Of a stretch of 64,000 nucleotides of DNA, positions 52,793 through 61,454 are shown one piece after another (the stretch's first letter is position 1; every line of letters starts with the position of its first letter). Below the pieces are notes generated by a model. It worked only from the letters and a program-made list of their open reading frames with translations, ran no database searches and had not been told where the DNA came from. Both the position numbers and the translations under genes were made by a program. The DNA lies in NCBI RefSeq assembly GCF_004138165.1, contig NZ_RYFF01000003.1, forward strand, positions 62,001 through 126,000, written 5' to 3'. This DNA is from Candidatus Chloroploca sp. Khr17 (GTDB lineage: Bacteria; Chloroflexota; Chloroflexia; Chloroflexales; Chloroflexaceae).

Positions 52793-53929
52793 TTAAAAAC
52801 CCCTCACGGCGGCTTCGTAGGCGGCGAGCGTTCGTTCTGCCGTCGTATGCCACGAAAAAGCCTCGGCCCGCCGCAACCCACGCTCACGCAGTTCGTGGTG
52901 CAAGTCGTGGTCGTCAAGCATGGCTATGATCGCCTGCGCAAAGGCCCCAGCATCGTGCGGGTTGACCATCAGACCGGCGTCACCGACAACCTCGGGCAGG
53001 CTTGCACTCGCCGAGGTGATCACCGGAGTGCCACAGGCCATTGCTTCAAGCGGCGGCATGCCAAAGCCTTCATAAATTGATGGAAAGACAAAGATCGTCG
53101 CCGCCGCATACCAGAGCGGCAGTTCCTCTTCTTCAATATAGCCGACAAACTCCACCAGATCGCGCAACCCAAGTGCCTCGAGACGCTGAAAGACGGCATC
53201 ATAAAGCCAGCCCTTGCCGCCACCAATCAGCAGTGGAACCTGATGGGTGCGCACCACCTGGGCATACGCCTCAAGCAGGGTCGTCAGATTTTTCCGTGGC
53301 TCAAGGGTACCGACGGTCAAGAGAAAGCGCTCGGGCAGACCTTTGCGGGCGCGGAAAGCAGCGAGCATGCCTGGCTCGGGGGGGCGAAAATGGTCACGGA
53401 CGGCATTGGGCGTGACGATAATGCGATCCTCTGGGATGCCCAGCAAGCCGACAACTTCGCGTTTGGTATGCTCAGACACCGCCAGAATCCGTGACGCCCG
53501 CTTGGCGCTCAAGCGGGTCGCAAAATCAAGATAGGTACGATTATAGGCCCGGAAGGTCTGAGGGAAGCGAATAAAGGCGAGATCGTGGATGGTAATAACG
53601 CTCGGCACGGGGCAAACGAGCGGAGCCACATTCAAGACCCCATGAAAGAGATCGGCGCGGATCGAACGCAGCAACAGCGGGGCGAGCAACTGTTCCCACG
53701 GAATCCGCACGCGCGGATTGATCGTCGGCAGATGGCTAGGGATCACACGAAAGTTGGGGGGCAACCCGAGGGCCGCATTGGTCAAGCCACGGGTCGTATA
53801 GACGGTATACCAATTCTGGCGATCAAGGCGACCAAGGTGCAGCAACACCTGTTCAATATAGTGCGAAACCCCAGCGCGTCGGAAGGAACGGGTATGGGCA
53901 AGCAGATGGGCATTGATGGCAACATGCAT
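52793..53929 (-). CDS. GT4-type glycosyltransferase
   Basis: The 378-residue enzyme has two Rossmann halves. The N-terminal half shows INAHLLAHTRSFRRAGVSHYIEQVLLHL. The C-terminal half carries LTVGTLEPRKNLTTLLEAYAQV and the E-x7-E region SIYEGFGMPPLEAMACGTPVI, as in GT4 retaining transferases, with a UDP- or GDP-sugar donor. A role in envelope or extracellular polysaccharide is inferred. Its start is 35 bases from the signal peptidase gene stop on the same strand, so the pair may be co-transcribed. Confidence 0.9.
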   Translation of the reverse strand: MHVAINAHLLAHTRSFRRAGVSHYIEQVLLHLGRLDRQNWYTVYTTRGLTNAALGLPPNFRVIPSHLPTINPRVRIPWEQLLAPLLLRSIRADLFHGVLNVAPLVCPVPSVITIHDLAFIRFPQTFRAYNRTYLDFATRLSAKRASRILAVSEHTKREVVGLLGIPEDRIIVTPNAVRDHFRPPEPGMLAAFRARKGLPERFLLTVGTLEPRKNLTTLLEAYAQVVRTHQVPLLIGGGKGWLYDAVFQRLEALGLRDLVEFVGYIEEEELPLWYAAATIFVFPSIYEGFGMPPLEAMACGTPVITSASASLPEVVGDAGLMVNPHDAGAFAQAIIAMLDDHDLHHELRERGLRRAEAFSWHTTAERTLAAYEAAVRGF

Positions 53930-53964
53930 AGAATTGATCGTTTTTTGTAACGTTACCCGTCGAG

Positions 53965-54759
53965 CTACGGTTCAAAAGCAAGCTCGGCTGGCGGTTGATG
54001 AGCGCCAGCCAGCGACGCATAGTCATAATGCGGCACCAGGCCCCAGTCGCTCAGCGGATAATAGACAAACCAGGCTTTGCCGACCACCCGCTCGAAGGCC
54101 AGCGGCCCCCACTCGCGCGAGTCACTCGAATTCGCCCGATTATCGCCCATCACAAAAAGATGGCCTTCGGGCACCACCAGCGGGCCAGTTTGACAGGCCG
54201 AATTGATCATACAGTAGGTTGACGCACCACCCAGATAGGGCTGCGCCAACTCCTGACCATTCACAAAGACCTTGCCATCGCGGATCTCTACGCTATCACC
54301 AGGCAGGCCAATTACCCGTTTGATATAATCCTTGGCAACATCATTGGGATACTCAAAGACGACGATATCACCACGGCGCGGCTGATGAAACGGATAGATA
54401 ATGCGTTGCGGCAGATCCTCCTGGCCGGGCATCAGGCGTAATGGCGCATTGAGGTCAAAGTGAAAATAGACCAACTTGTTGACAAGGATATACTGACCAG
54501 TGTGCATCGTCGGCTCCATGCTACTTCCTTCGATCTTGAAGTTTTGCACCATACCGCGCACAATAAAGAAGATCAGCAAAATAAAGAGGGCCGTTTCCAA
54601 CAATTCGCGCACAACCCGGCGCACCTGGTTCACACGGAACCCAGGGTGCGGCGGTTCGCCAACGTGCGTCCAGGGCTGATCATCACCAGGGGAACGCTCA
54701 TACTGAACGGAACGAGCAACCTCATCGGGTTGCCCGGGCCGGAGGGGGGTATCTTCCAT
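53965..54759 (-). CDS. lepB: Signal peptidase I
   Basis: I start at MEDTPLRPGQ (54759); a TTG twelve bases upstream is less likely. The 264-residue protein has a proline-rich cytoplasmic lead, one membrane helix (about 55-73), the catalytic serine in IEGSSMEPTM, and the catalytic lysine in DYIKRVIGLPGD. VMGDNRANSSDSREWGPL follows, the conserved box E. It removes signal peptides from exported proteins, as expected with the several secreted proteins in this window. Confidence 0.95.
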   Translation of the reverse strand: MEDTPLRPGQPDEVARSVQYERSPGDDQPWTHVGEPPHPGFRVNQVRRVVRELLETALFILLIFFIVRGMVQNFKIEGSSMEPTMHTGQYILVNKLVYFHFDLNAPLRLMPGQEDLPQRIIYPFHQPRRGDIVVFEYPNDVAKDYIKRVIGLPGDSVEIRDGKVFVNGQELAQPYLGGASTYCMINSACQTGPLVVPEGHLFVMGDNRANSSDSREWGPLAFERVVGKAWFVYYPLSDWGLVPHYDYASLAGAHQPPAELAFEP

Positions 54760-54851
54760 GAAGTTTCTCAAATTGACGCACGAATACCTATGTTACACTG
54801 TCCTATTATACGTCATCTCATGAATGCAATGCTAGAGCAACAGGAACTCGC

Positions 54852-55850
54852 ATGACAGACGCGCACAACCTCGCCGATCTCGTCATCGCCAGAGATGAAA
54901 ATCGAACGACATGTCAGGCGTGCCAATGGCGTTGCACCCTCGCTTCTGGGGAAACCGGGCGCTGCCAGATGCGCATCGGGGTCGAAGGCGGCATCGCCAT
55001 GCTCAACTACGAACGCATTGCTGGCGCAGCGCTTGGATCGATTGAAGATTATCGGCTGTGGCACTTTTTCCCCGACACGATGACCCTGGCGCTAGGAGGA
55101 TGGGGCTATGCAACCCTGGTGGATCAGGAACGCGGCCTGTACGGCGCACTCCCCGAAGATCCGGCGCAGCAGCGACGGCTTGATCCCGAACGTGCGGCCA
55201 ACGTCGCCCTCGAACGGCTCTGTCGAGGGGTCATCTGGGCCTTTGGCGAGCCAGCGGTCAACCTTGAATATGTCCGCAACCTGTTGCAACTCTGCCGGGC
55301 GACCAGTCGCTACACTGCGCTGGTAACGACGGGTGCCTTCACCATCGAAGCCCTTGATGCGCTCGGGCACTACCTTGACGGCATGAGCCTCGACCTACGC
55401 GGGTTTAGCGACGCGAGCTATGCACGGCTCGGCGGACTCCCCGCGTGGCGCGAGGTCTTGGACATCGCCGAGCGGGCCCAGCAACGCTGGCAATGCCACC
55501 TCGAAGTAACCACCCGCATCCATCACGGGGTCAACGACAACCCTGACGAACTTGCCGCGCTCATCGACTGGATCCGTGACACCCTGGGCGCAGCCACGCC
55601 CTGGCATATCCTACCTGGCGATACCGGCAGCGCCACAGCAGCCTCAACCATGCGCGCACGGAGGCTCGGCCACGAACGCGGCCTCTTCCACATCTACGGT
55701 CTGGAACCAGACCAGGAGACCCTGTGCTCCCACTGCGAGCAGACCCTGATCACCCGCACCAACGGCATCACCCGCATCGTCGGCCTCGACGGCACAGCCT
55801 GCACCGGATGTGGGCAAGAAACGGGGATCAGACGATCGATTTTCAAGTAG
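54852..55850 (+). CDS. AmrS-like radical-SAM-fold protein lacking the iron-sulfur cysteines
   Basis: The 332-residue protein matches the AmmeMemoRadiSam radical SAM family (AmrS) outside its active site. It has the N-terminal zinc-like cluster CQACQWRC...GRC (C21, C24, C28, C38), YRLWHFFPDTMTLALGG at 67-83, GEPAVNLEYV, and a TIM-barrel with SLDLRGFSD. The C-terminal CSHCEQTLITRTNG...CTGCG is also family-like. Where AmrS has the CxxxCxxC that binds the 4Fe-4S cluster, the text is GGWGYATLVDQERG, without cysteine. It is therefore a probable pseudo-enzyme. It is convergent with the R-M fusion gene, the stops touching. Confidence 0.75.
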   Translation: MTDAHNLADLVIARDENRTTCQACQWRCTLASGETGRCQMRIGVEGGIAMLNYERIAGAALGSIEDYRLWHFFPDTMTLALGGWGYATLVDQERGLYGALPEDPAQQRRLDPERAANVALERLCRGVIWAFGEPAVNLEYVRNLLQLCRATSRYTALVTTGAFTIEALDALGHYLDGMSLDLRGFSDASYARLGGLPAWREVLDIAERAQQRWQCHLEVTTRIHHGVNDNPDELAALIDWIRDTLGAATPWHILPGDTGSATAASTMRARRLGHERGLFHIYGLEPDQETLCSHCEQTLITRTNGITRIVGLDGTACTGCGQETGIRRSIFK

Positions 55851-58352
55851 TCAAGGATGCGAGCCAGTCTCGTAACCAGAATCATACGGCCCCAGAAAAC
55901 GCTCACCATCAAAATGGATCAAATGCGAGGGTGCCTCAGCAAGCCAGACCTCCGTTTCCCATGATATGTGGGATAAATCTTTTTGCAGCGATTTACGATC
56001 TAAAAAAGCTGTAATATAGATAATTCCAGCCGTAGCATTGACAAAGATCCGCCGCAATTCATCATGGCGCTTACCATCAATCGGCCCATGCGAGGTTACA
56101 GCTTCAATCAGAAAAAGCCAGCGGCGTTTCCGCTCAAACAGAATAACATCAGGCATCTTGCCATGCTCATCGATCACGATGTTTAGCTCTTCAAGCTCAT
56201 CACGCTTGATAAAAGCAAACTTTTGACCTGCGTCTCCAACATATAAAACTTCACTTTCTGGTGCAAATTGTGGTCGAAAGACTTCAACGATCTGTTTTAC
56301 TAATTCATTCTGACCTCCGGGAGTAAGATAGAGCAACTGTGCCTCAGCAAGTTGAACTTCGAGTCGCCGTCCAGAGCGCTCACGAGCATAACGTTCACGC
56401 AGGGTCTCAATCGTATCAAGATACGCAGTGAATTGAACCTCCCATTGATCAGTTCCATAGGTCTGGAGAACAGCTAAGAGCGTTGCTTCAATCTGATAAA
56501 CCGCTTTTGGCGAGTTGACTGGTCGATCCGGTTGATCAGGATTAGCCGTAATAAAACCAGCTTCTAGAAATTGGTGTACGGTCTGACGGCGTACGGTCTC
56601 GCGGGTATTAGGTGCATATGTACGCCCATAGTAACGCTGAAAAAATTCCATCATTGGCGTAATGCCGCATAAGGGTGCCTCAGCTTGTGCCCATGAGGTA
56701 TCAGGTTTCAAGTTGAGGAGAGCGAGCAAGGTCAAGGCTGACCGTTCGTTCTGTTGAGCGCGAGGTAAGCCAAGCAACTTCAAAAGTGCGAGAGCCTCTT
56801 GAATACGCCGTTGCCCAAGCGTAGGATCTCCCTCTTCATGCATATCAAACACCTCTTGTGCTACAGCTGTATCAATAGTATGTTGATCAGCATCGGGGCT
56901 AACCGCTCGTCCGAGAGCAATCAATTGGTCACGATCAGGATAGCGCAGCGTACGTAGATCAGTAGCGTTTACCTGCGTATGACCATTAAATTGACGAAAA
57001 AAAGTATCAACAAAAGTCGAATTGAGAAAAGCCGTCAAACCACGAGCTAGGTGATAATCAATTCCACGTCTCTGGTTATGTATATAATTGAGGTGATTTT
57101 CAAAAGCTACAACGCTACCAGGCACAGCTTCTGGGAGGAAAAGGGTAGCGACGACGCGACGACGTTCTTCTTTGGACGAAAAGCGTTTCACCAGCACATA
57201 GGGTTCATTTGGGACGAGCAGATCCTGGGTTGCCTCGTTGATCACCAAAGCATTAGGCTTTTTACCAATTTTCGGCCAGACGACATGCCCGCGCTCACAA
57301 TGAGTTGGATAGAGCAAGGCGGCGGTATCTGGGCCTGGATCGCGCCTCAGATGCGCTGTTGCACGAAAGTCAACGACACGACCCGTTGAGACACTCAGGC
57401 CTAGTGTAGCGAGCGTCGCTGGCAAACTCTGCAGGCGCGAAGCAACGCTCTGACCGTCTTGATGGGCAACAAGATGGAAGAAATGCTCGGGATCATGTGG
57501 ATACACCACCTGGTCAAACGGAATGGCCTGGATCGTGGGCATCTCATCAGCAGGATCATGCGCATTCACCATTTTGACCATTGGCGACTGTGTACAACCG
57601 GCAACTAAAGAAGTAATTACGGTCTCCTGTAGCACTGCATCGTCCCGAAAAGCTTCTTCACGATCCTCAAAGAGATAAAACCCTCGTAGATCAGACCTGG
57701 CAAGCAGCATCTCGCGAAAAGAGCGAAAATACGGCCCATTGCAGAAACTACGTGGTGAGATCGCAACAAGCTCACCGCCTCTTTGGAGCAGTTGTAAGCT
57801 AAGCGCGATAAAACCAGCATACAGATTTGAGACCTCAATCCCAAGACGGCGCAGTAAACGTCTTTCGCGTGATACCGTCTGAATTTTGCGATAGGGCGGA
57901 TTGAGAATTGCCAGATCATAACGCATTGGTGTAGCTGTAAAGAGAGGCTCAAGCTGATTGGCCGCAAATTCAAGGAAGTCACCCTTGATAATGTTGGCCT
58001 CGAAATGAATCCCCAATGCCTCACACTCACGCTCACATAAGTCCATCGTCATCCGCAAAGAGGGGATCAATTGCGCATCAAGTTCACAGGCCGTGACCGA
58101 GATCCTATGTGGAGGATCAGGCCGTTGACAAAGTGCGGCAACCGTTGCCGCCGTAAGCATCCCCATACCAGCACCAGGATCAAGCATTCTAACCGTTGTT
58201 CGTGGTTGCTCAAATAATCCTGCCATCAGGCGAGCAAGCGAAACTGGTGTAAAGACCTGCCCCATGGTTGTGCGTGCATTAGCAGCGGGCATAACCTGCA
58301 AACGCATCAGATCTACCTGCTCAAGCAAAGTTCCAACACTGCGCATGGTCAT
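55851..58352 (-). CDS. Fused PstI/BsuBI-type adenine methyltransferase and restriction endonuclease
   Basis: I start at 58352, after GAGG and 34 bases from the -10 box; an upstream ATG at 58397 lies inside the promoter. The 833-residue protein begins with a methyltransferase like M.PstI (MGQVFTPVSLARLMAG, AdoMet site LDPGAGMGML near 57-65, NPPYRK at 151-156). It ends with a BsuBI/PstI-type nuclease domain (VLYVGDAGQKFAFIKRDELEELNIVIDEHGKMPDV, WLFLIEAVTSHGPIDGKRHDEL, AGIIYITAF). The known systems have separate genes, so the single chain is notable. By family, CTGCAG may be the target; this is not shown. Confidence 0.87.
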   Translation of the reverse strand: MTMRSVGTLLEQVDLMRLQVMPAANARTTMGQVFTPVSLARLMAGLFEQPRTTVRMLDPGAGMGMLTAATVAALCQRPDPPHRISVTACELDAQLIPSLRMTMDLCERECEALGIHFEANIIKGDFLEFAANQLEPLFTATPMRYDLAILNPPYRKIQTVSRERRLLRRLGIEVSNLYAGFIALSLQLLQRGGELVAISPRSFCNGPYFRSFREMLLARSDLRGFYLFEDREEAFRDDAVLQETVITSLVAGCTQSPMVKMVNAHDPADEMPTIQAIPFDQVVYPHDPEHFFHLVAHQDGQSVASRLQSLPATLATLGLSVSTGRVVDFRATAHLRRDPGPDTAALLYPTHCERGHVVWPKIGKKPNALVINEATQDLLVPNEPYVLVKRFSSKEERRRVVATLFLPEAVPGSVVAFENHLNYIHNQRRGIDYHLARGLTAFLNSTFVDTFFRQFNGHTQVNATDLRTLRYPDRDQLIALGRAVSPDADQHTIDTAVAQEVFDMHEEGDPTLGQRRIQEALALLKLLGLPRAQQNERSALTLLALLNLKPDTSWAQAEAPLCGITPMMEFFQRYYGRTYAPNTRETVRRQTVHQFLEAGFITANPDQPDRPVNSPKAVYQIEATLLAVLQTYGTDQWEVQFTAYLDTIETLRERYARERSGRRLEVQLAEAQLLYLTPGGQNELVKQIVEVFRPQFAPESEVLYVGDAGQKFAFIKRDELEELNIVIDEHGKMPDVILFERKRRWLFLIEAVTSHGPIDGKRHDELRRIFVNATAGIIYITAFLDRKSLQKDLSHISWETEVWLAEAPSHLIHFDGERFLGPYDSGYETGSHP

Positions 58353-58385
58353 CTGTGGCCTCAAGTATTGCGTACACTTGTTTTC

Positions 58386-58414
58386 ATTATAACACACGAA
58401 ATCGTGTATGTCAA
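58386..58414 (-). promoter_or_regulatory. Consensus sigma-70 promoter with embedded operator-like repeat, for the R-M fusion gene
   Basis: On the - strand TTGACA (58409-58414), exactly 17 bases and TATAAT (58386-58391) form a full consensus promoter. The spacer contains ACACGA-AA-TCGTGT (58394-58407), a perfect inverted repeat that a repressor could occupy to block polymerase. The leader to the chosen start is short. No C-protein or other regulator gene is adjacent. Confidence 0.8.
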
Positions 58415-58427
58415 GACTAGCGCTCGC

Positions 58428-59882
58428 TTACCCCACTGGCCGCCCATTGCGACAGAGGATCACCGCGGTGCGGGTGTCGGTGTGATAGTCGTAGAACTGT
58501 TCGTCTAGCTTGAGCACGATCTGGTAGCCTGGGGTGAGTACCTGGAGGTAGTTTTGGCCTGGTTCAGGGCAACCGAGTGACCCATCCGGCCAGACGACTT
58601 CGTCGGCAGCGTGCAGGCTGATTGCGGCGACCGAGGCCCCGGTACGCTTAATGAGATCGGCTTGCGCAAGGGCAAGCGCTCGGTCGATGCCACGCGCAAC
58701 ACCCTCGATGATCACTGGTTGACGTGCAATGATTGTTTCGCTGCCATCAAGTGGCGAGATGACAAAGACTTCGATGACACCAGGGGTTTCGGTTTCGGGT
58801 GGCGTGAATTCAAGGCTCGTCACAAAGGGGCCGGCAATGTTAAGATCGGGACGCTGCACCGAGGTGCCACCCTGGGCGATGATCGCGCCGCTGGCCGTGC
58901 GTAGCCGAAGATCAATGCCCGCCTCAAAGGCTTTTCCACGCTCAAAGCCTTGCACAAGTACGGGACTGCTGATGCGCGTCGCCGCCGCCGGTGCCGTAAG
59001 CAACGCCTGCTGTCCCTCGGCAAAGGGTAGTTCGTAACGCCAACGGTAGTAGTGCAGGCCAACGTTGCCCATTTCGACCTGAAATTGGGGCGGATTGCTT
59101 GGGGTGTAGGTCAGCAACCGCCGCTCGAAGGGCTGCACCATGACGTCACGCTCGACCCCGGCAATCGGGACACGCACCCAGAAGGCGTCAGCAAGAGGAT
59201 ACCCCGCTACATAGAGCCAGTCGAAACGCGGGTTCACTTGCCCAAAACGTTGCCGCTCGTACACAACTCCGCCTTCGTTGAGGTATGACCAGAAGGCTCG
59301 TGGGATGCCATATCCATTGACGACCGCACTGTCAATGCGTGCCGCCGCAAGGTTGGCGAACTCTGGGGCGGCACGCAAGCCAACGGACGTCAAACGCTGG
59401 GCGACGGTATCGCCAGGGCCAAGGCGCGGTTGCGCCCGCACATAAGGCTGTAGGTCGGCGTAGGTTGGAAAGCTCGCGTTAGGATCGCCCGCCACTGGGA
59501 TGGTCGCTGGGGCCAACGGAACAAAATCGCCATTGCCAACCTGCACCCGCCCATCAATCATGTCACGCACGAGTAACCCGCTCGTGACAAACCAGAGATT
59601 ATCGGGATCACCAAGTGGATCGTTGATCTCCATCCGCCCCTTGTCGAAGTATTGCACCGAGCGAAACTGCTCTGGCCCGTCAACATACCACTCCCGCAAC
59701 CCTTGCGTGCGCGGAACAGGCCCCCAGAGCCACGAATGGCTGCCACGCCCCTGCTGCACCGGGTAATCGCTGCGCTCCCAGAGTGTCCTGAAAGCGGGTG
59801 GATCAGAGGTCTGTGCAACAACGCTGAGCGGCAGAAGGATGGTCAGCAAAAGCAAAAGACCGAAGGCATAGCGCATAGGCAT
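58428..59882 (-). CDS. Secreted protein with Gmad2-type Ig-like domain
   Basis: The 484-residue protein has a signal peptide (RYAFGLLLLLTILLPLSVVAQ). Residues 30-130 hold a stretch that I recognise as common in Chloroflexota secreted proteins: LWERSDYPVQQGRGSHSWLWGP, FRSVQYFDKGRMEIND, FVTSGLLVRDMIDGRVQVGNGDF. A Gmad2-like immunoglobulin fold follows at about 300-400 (ISSPVLVQGFERGKAFEAGIDLRLRTASG). The C-terminal 90 residues form another beta-rich domain with YLQVLTPGYQIVLKLDEQFYDYHTD. It presumably acts at the cell surface; no enzymatic residue set was found. Confidence 0.75.
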   Translation of the reverse strand: MPMRYAFGLLLLLTILLPLSVVAQTSDPPAFRTLWERSDYPVQQGRGSHSWLWGPVPRTQGLREWYVDGPEQFRSVQYFDKGRMEINDPLGDPDNLWFVTSGLLVRDMIDGRVQVGNGDFVPLAPATIPVAGDPNASFPTYADLQPYVRAQPRLGPGDTVAQRLTSVGLRAAPEFANLAAARIDSAVVNGYGIPRAFWSYLNEGGVVYERQRFGQVNPRFDWLYVAGYPLADAFWVRVPIAGVERDVMVQPFERRLLTYTPSNPPQFQVEMGNVGLHYYRWRYELPFAEGQQALLTAPAAATRISSPVLVQGFERGKAFEAGIDLRLRTASGAIIAQGGTSVQRPDLNIAGPFVTSLEFTPPETETPGVIEVFVISPLDGSETIIARQPVIIEGVARGIDRALALAQADLIKRTGASVAAISLHAADEVVWPDGSLGCPEPGQNYLQVLTPGYQIVLKLDEQFYDYHTDTRTAVILCRNGRPVG

Positions 59883-59886
59883 TTGT

Positions 59887-60633
59887 TCACCTCACATTCG
59901 CATTATGCAGTGGCATTCTCTCCCGCCACCATCCCATCGCCCCCAACATCAGGCCCAGGCCGACGATCTGCGCGATCCGTAGGCCAAAGACGGTCAGCAG
60001 AGCATCGCCACGCAGCGGTTCAAGCAACAGCATGGTCAGGCCTTGCAGCCAGAGGTAGACGGCAAAGAGTGCCCCCGGTGCCAGGGTCCGCCGGGCAAGT
60101 ATCTGAAGCATACCATAGCTGATGAGCGCCGCGAGCATCAGATAGATCTGCGTTGGGTGGCGCATGGTGCCAAAAAGCGGAATGCCCCAGGGCAACGCAG
60201 TTGGTACACCAAAAGCCTCGCCGCTGAGCAACAGGCCGAGGCTGGCAATGGCCTGTACCAGCGGCATGGTCAGCGCCGCCACATCCGCGCTCGGCGCGAG
60301 GTCGCACCGCTGCCACCGGCACCAGAGCCACGCCGCCGCCATGCCACCGATCAGCGCCCCCGCCCAGGCAAGATCGGCAACCCGCAAGGCAAGCAAGAGC
60401 CCCGGATTGCGCCCATACAGATCCCAGTTGAAGAGCCCATACCAGAGCCGCCCGCCAATCAGCGCCCCCGCCAACACCGGCAAGGTGAGCCGTGAAACCT
60501 GATCGGCCAGTTCCGCGCCGCCTCGCTGACGCGCAATGCGTTCGCTCAGGAACATCCCCACCATGATGCCGAGCAGCAGCAACAGACCGCCACTGCTCAA
60601 GTTGAGCGGGCCAAGCGGAATGAGTGGGTACAT
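59887..60633 (-). CDS. Prolipoprotein diacylglyceryl transferase-like membrane protein, divergent
   Basis: The 248-residue membrane protein shares the Lgt layout: about seven helices, IGGRLWYGLFN in place of the second-helix motif, GEAFGVPTALPWGIPLFG and RHPTQIYLML. Key Lgt text is missing: the HGG histidine is replaced (AWAGALIGG) and GRxGNFxN reads SLGLLLSGE. It is therefore unlikely to be the housekeeping Lgt. It is coupled by a one-base overlap to the TlpA-like gene upstream, suggesting a shared role with that thioredoxin-like protein. Confidence 0.75.
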   Translation of the reverse strand: MYPLIPLGPLNLSSGGLLLLLGIMVGMFLSERIARQRGGAELADQVSRLTLPVLAGALIGGRLWYGLFNWDLYGRNPGLLLALRVADLAWAGALIGGMAAAWLWCRWQRCDLAPSADVAALTMPLVQAIASLGLLLSGEAFGVPTALPWGIPLFGTMRHPTQIYLMLAALISYGMLQILARRTLAPGALFAVYLWLQGLTMLLLEPLRGDALLTVFGLRIAQIVGLGLMLGAMGWWRERMPLHNANVR

Positions 60634-61211
60634 TAGGGTGCCTCGGCCAGCAGTTGTTCGACGGTACCGACAATGACGCTGCGCGCCAGTGGCCCACGGT
60701 AGACTGCCCGGATCACCCCGGCACGATCAACAAAAAAGCTCGATGGCATCACACGGGCCTGATAGGCATTGCTCACAGTGCCATCTTGATCAAGCAGGGC
60801 GGGAAAAGTGAGGCCGCTTGCATCCATATAGCCTGCAACCGTTGCGGCATCCTCACCGGAATTGACTGCCAGGACGGTGAACCCCTGGTCACGGTACTGC
60901 TCATACGACGCCTGAATCATTGGCATCTCGGCACGGCACGGCGGGCACCAACTCGCCCAGATGTTGATCAAGACCACCTGGCCTTGCAAGTCAGCCAGGC
61001 GCACCGGTTGCCCCGTGAGATCGAGCAGGGTAAAGTCAGGCGCAGGATGGCCTTCACGAGGCGCTGGCGTCGTTGCAACGGATGGGCCACCAGGCTCGCC
61101 CAGCGCAACGGGAACATCAGGCCGCACACGGGTCAGCACGATCAACCCAAGACCCACCACCAGCGTGACAAGCATGAGCAGATCAAACTGGCGGCGACGA
61201 AACATAAACAT
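60633..61211 (-). CDS. TlpA/ResA-like membrane-anchored thiol-disulfide oxidoreductase
   Basis: The 192-residue protein has one N-terminal helix (about 10-26), a low-complexity linker and a thioredoxin-like domain. The domain has PAPDFTLLDLTGQPVRLADLQGQVVLINIWASWCPPCRAEMP; the WCPPC active site lies near residue 85. Such extracytoplasmic proteins reduce or oxidise cysteine pairs, often for cytochrome c or copper-site assembly. Its stop overlaps the start of the Lgt-like gene. No cytochrome gene is adjacent in this window, so the client is unknown. Confidence 0.9.
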   Translation of the reverse strand: MFMFRRRQFDLLMLVTLVVGLGLIVLTRVRPDVPVALGEPGGPSVATTPAPREGHPAPDFTLLDLTGQPVRLADLQGQVVLINIWASWCPPCRAEMPMIQASYEQYRDQGFTVLAVNSGEDAATVAGYMDASGLTFPALLDQDGTVSNAYQARVMPSSFFVDRAGVIRAVYRGPLARSVIVGTVEQLLAEAP

Positions 61212-61253
61212 ACTGTCTTACTGCTCCTCTAGGTCCAATACCTTGCAAATAAG

Positions 61254-61316
61254 AAAGACCTCACAGGTCTGCTCGTCGGCATTGGGACGCCATCATCAAG
61301 ACCTGTGAGGTCTCTG
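61254..61316. repeat. Single AGACCT palindrome unit, related to the arrays
   Basis: AGACCTCACAGGTCT and AGACCTGTGAGGTCT lie about 40 bases apart with TTGGGACGCCATCATCA between them. The reverse complement of that spacer is also found at the edge of the 8678 array (8646-8668). It lies upstream of the TlpA-like gene start. Confidence 0.65.
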
Positions 61317-61360
61317 CTCGTCCTTCTTTAAAAAGTATTGCCTCTAGACAATACCATTCA

Positions 61361-61454
61361 AATAAGTTCACGCGAAGGGTTCGCCCACCTACACGAAAAC
61401 CTTTGCGCCTTTGCGCCTTTGCGTCAAAACAACCACCTTATTTGCAAGGCATTG
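61361..61454. repeat. CCTTTGCGC dispersed element, copy 3, overlapping a gene end
   Basis: About 94 bp with the same ends as copies 1 and 2 and TTTGCGCC/TTTGCGTC units inside. The last part (TTATTTGCAAGGCATTG) supplies the stop codon and the final residues (MPCK) of the HD-GYP response regulator. The element has therefore inserted into, or donated to, the 3' end of that gene. Confidence 0.72.
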
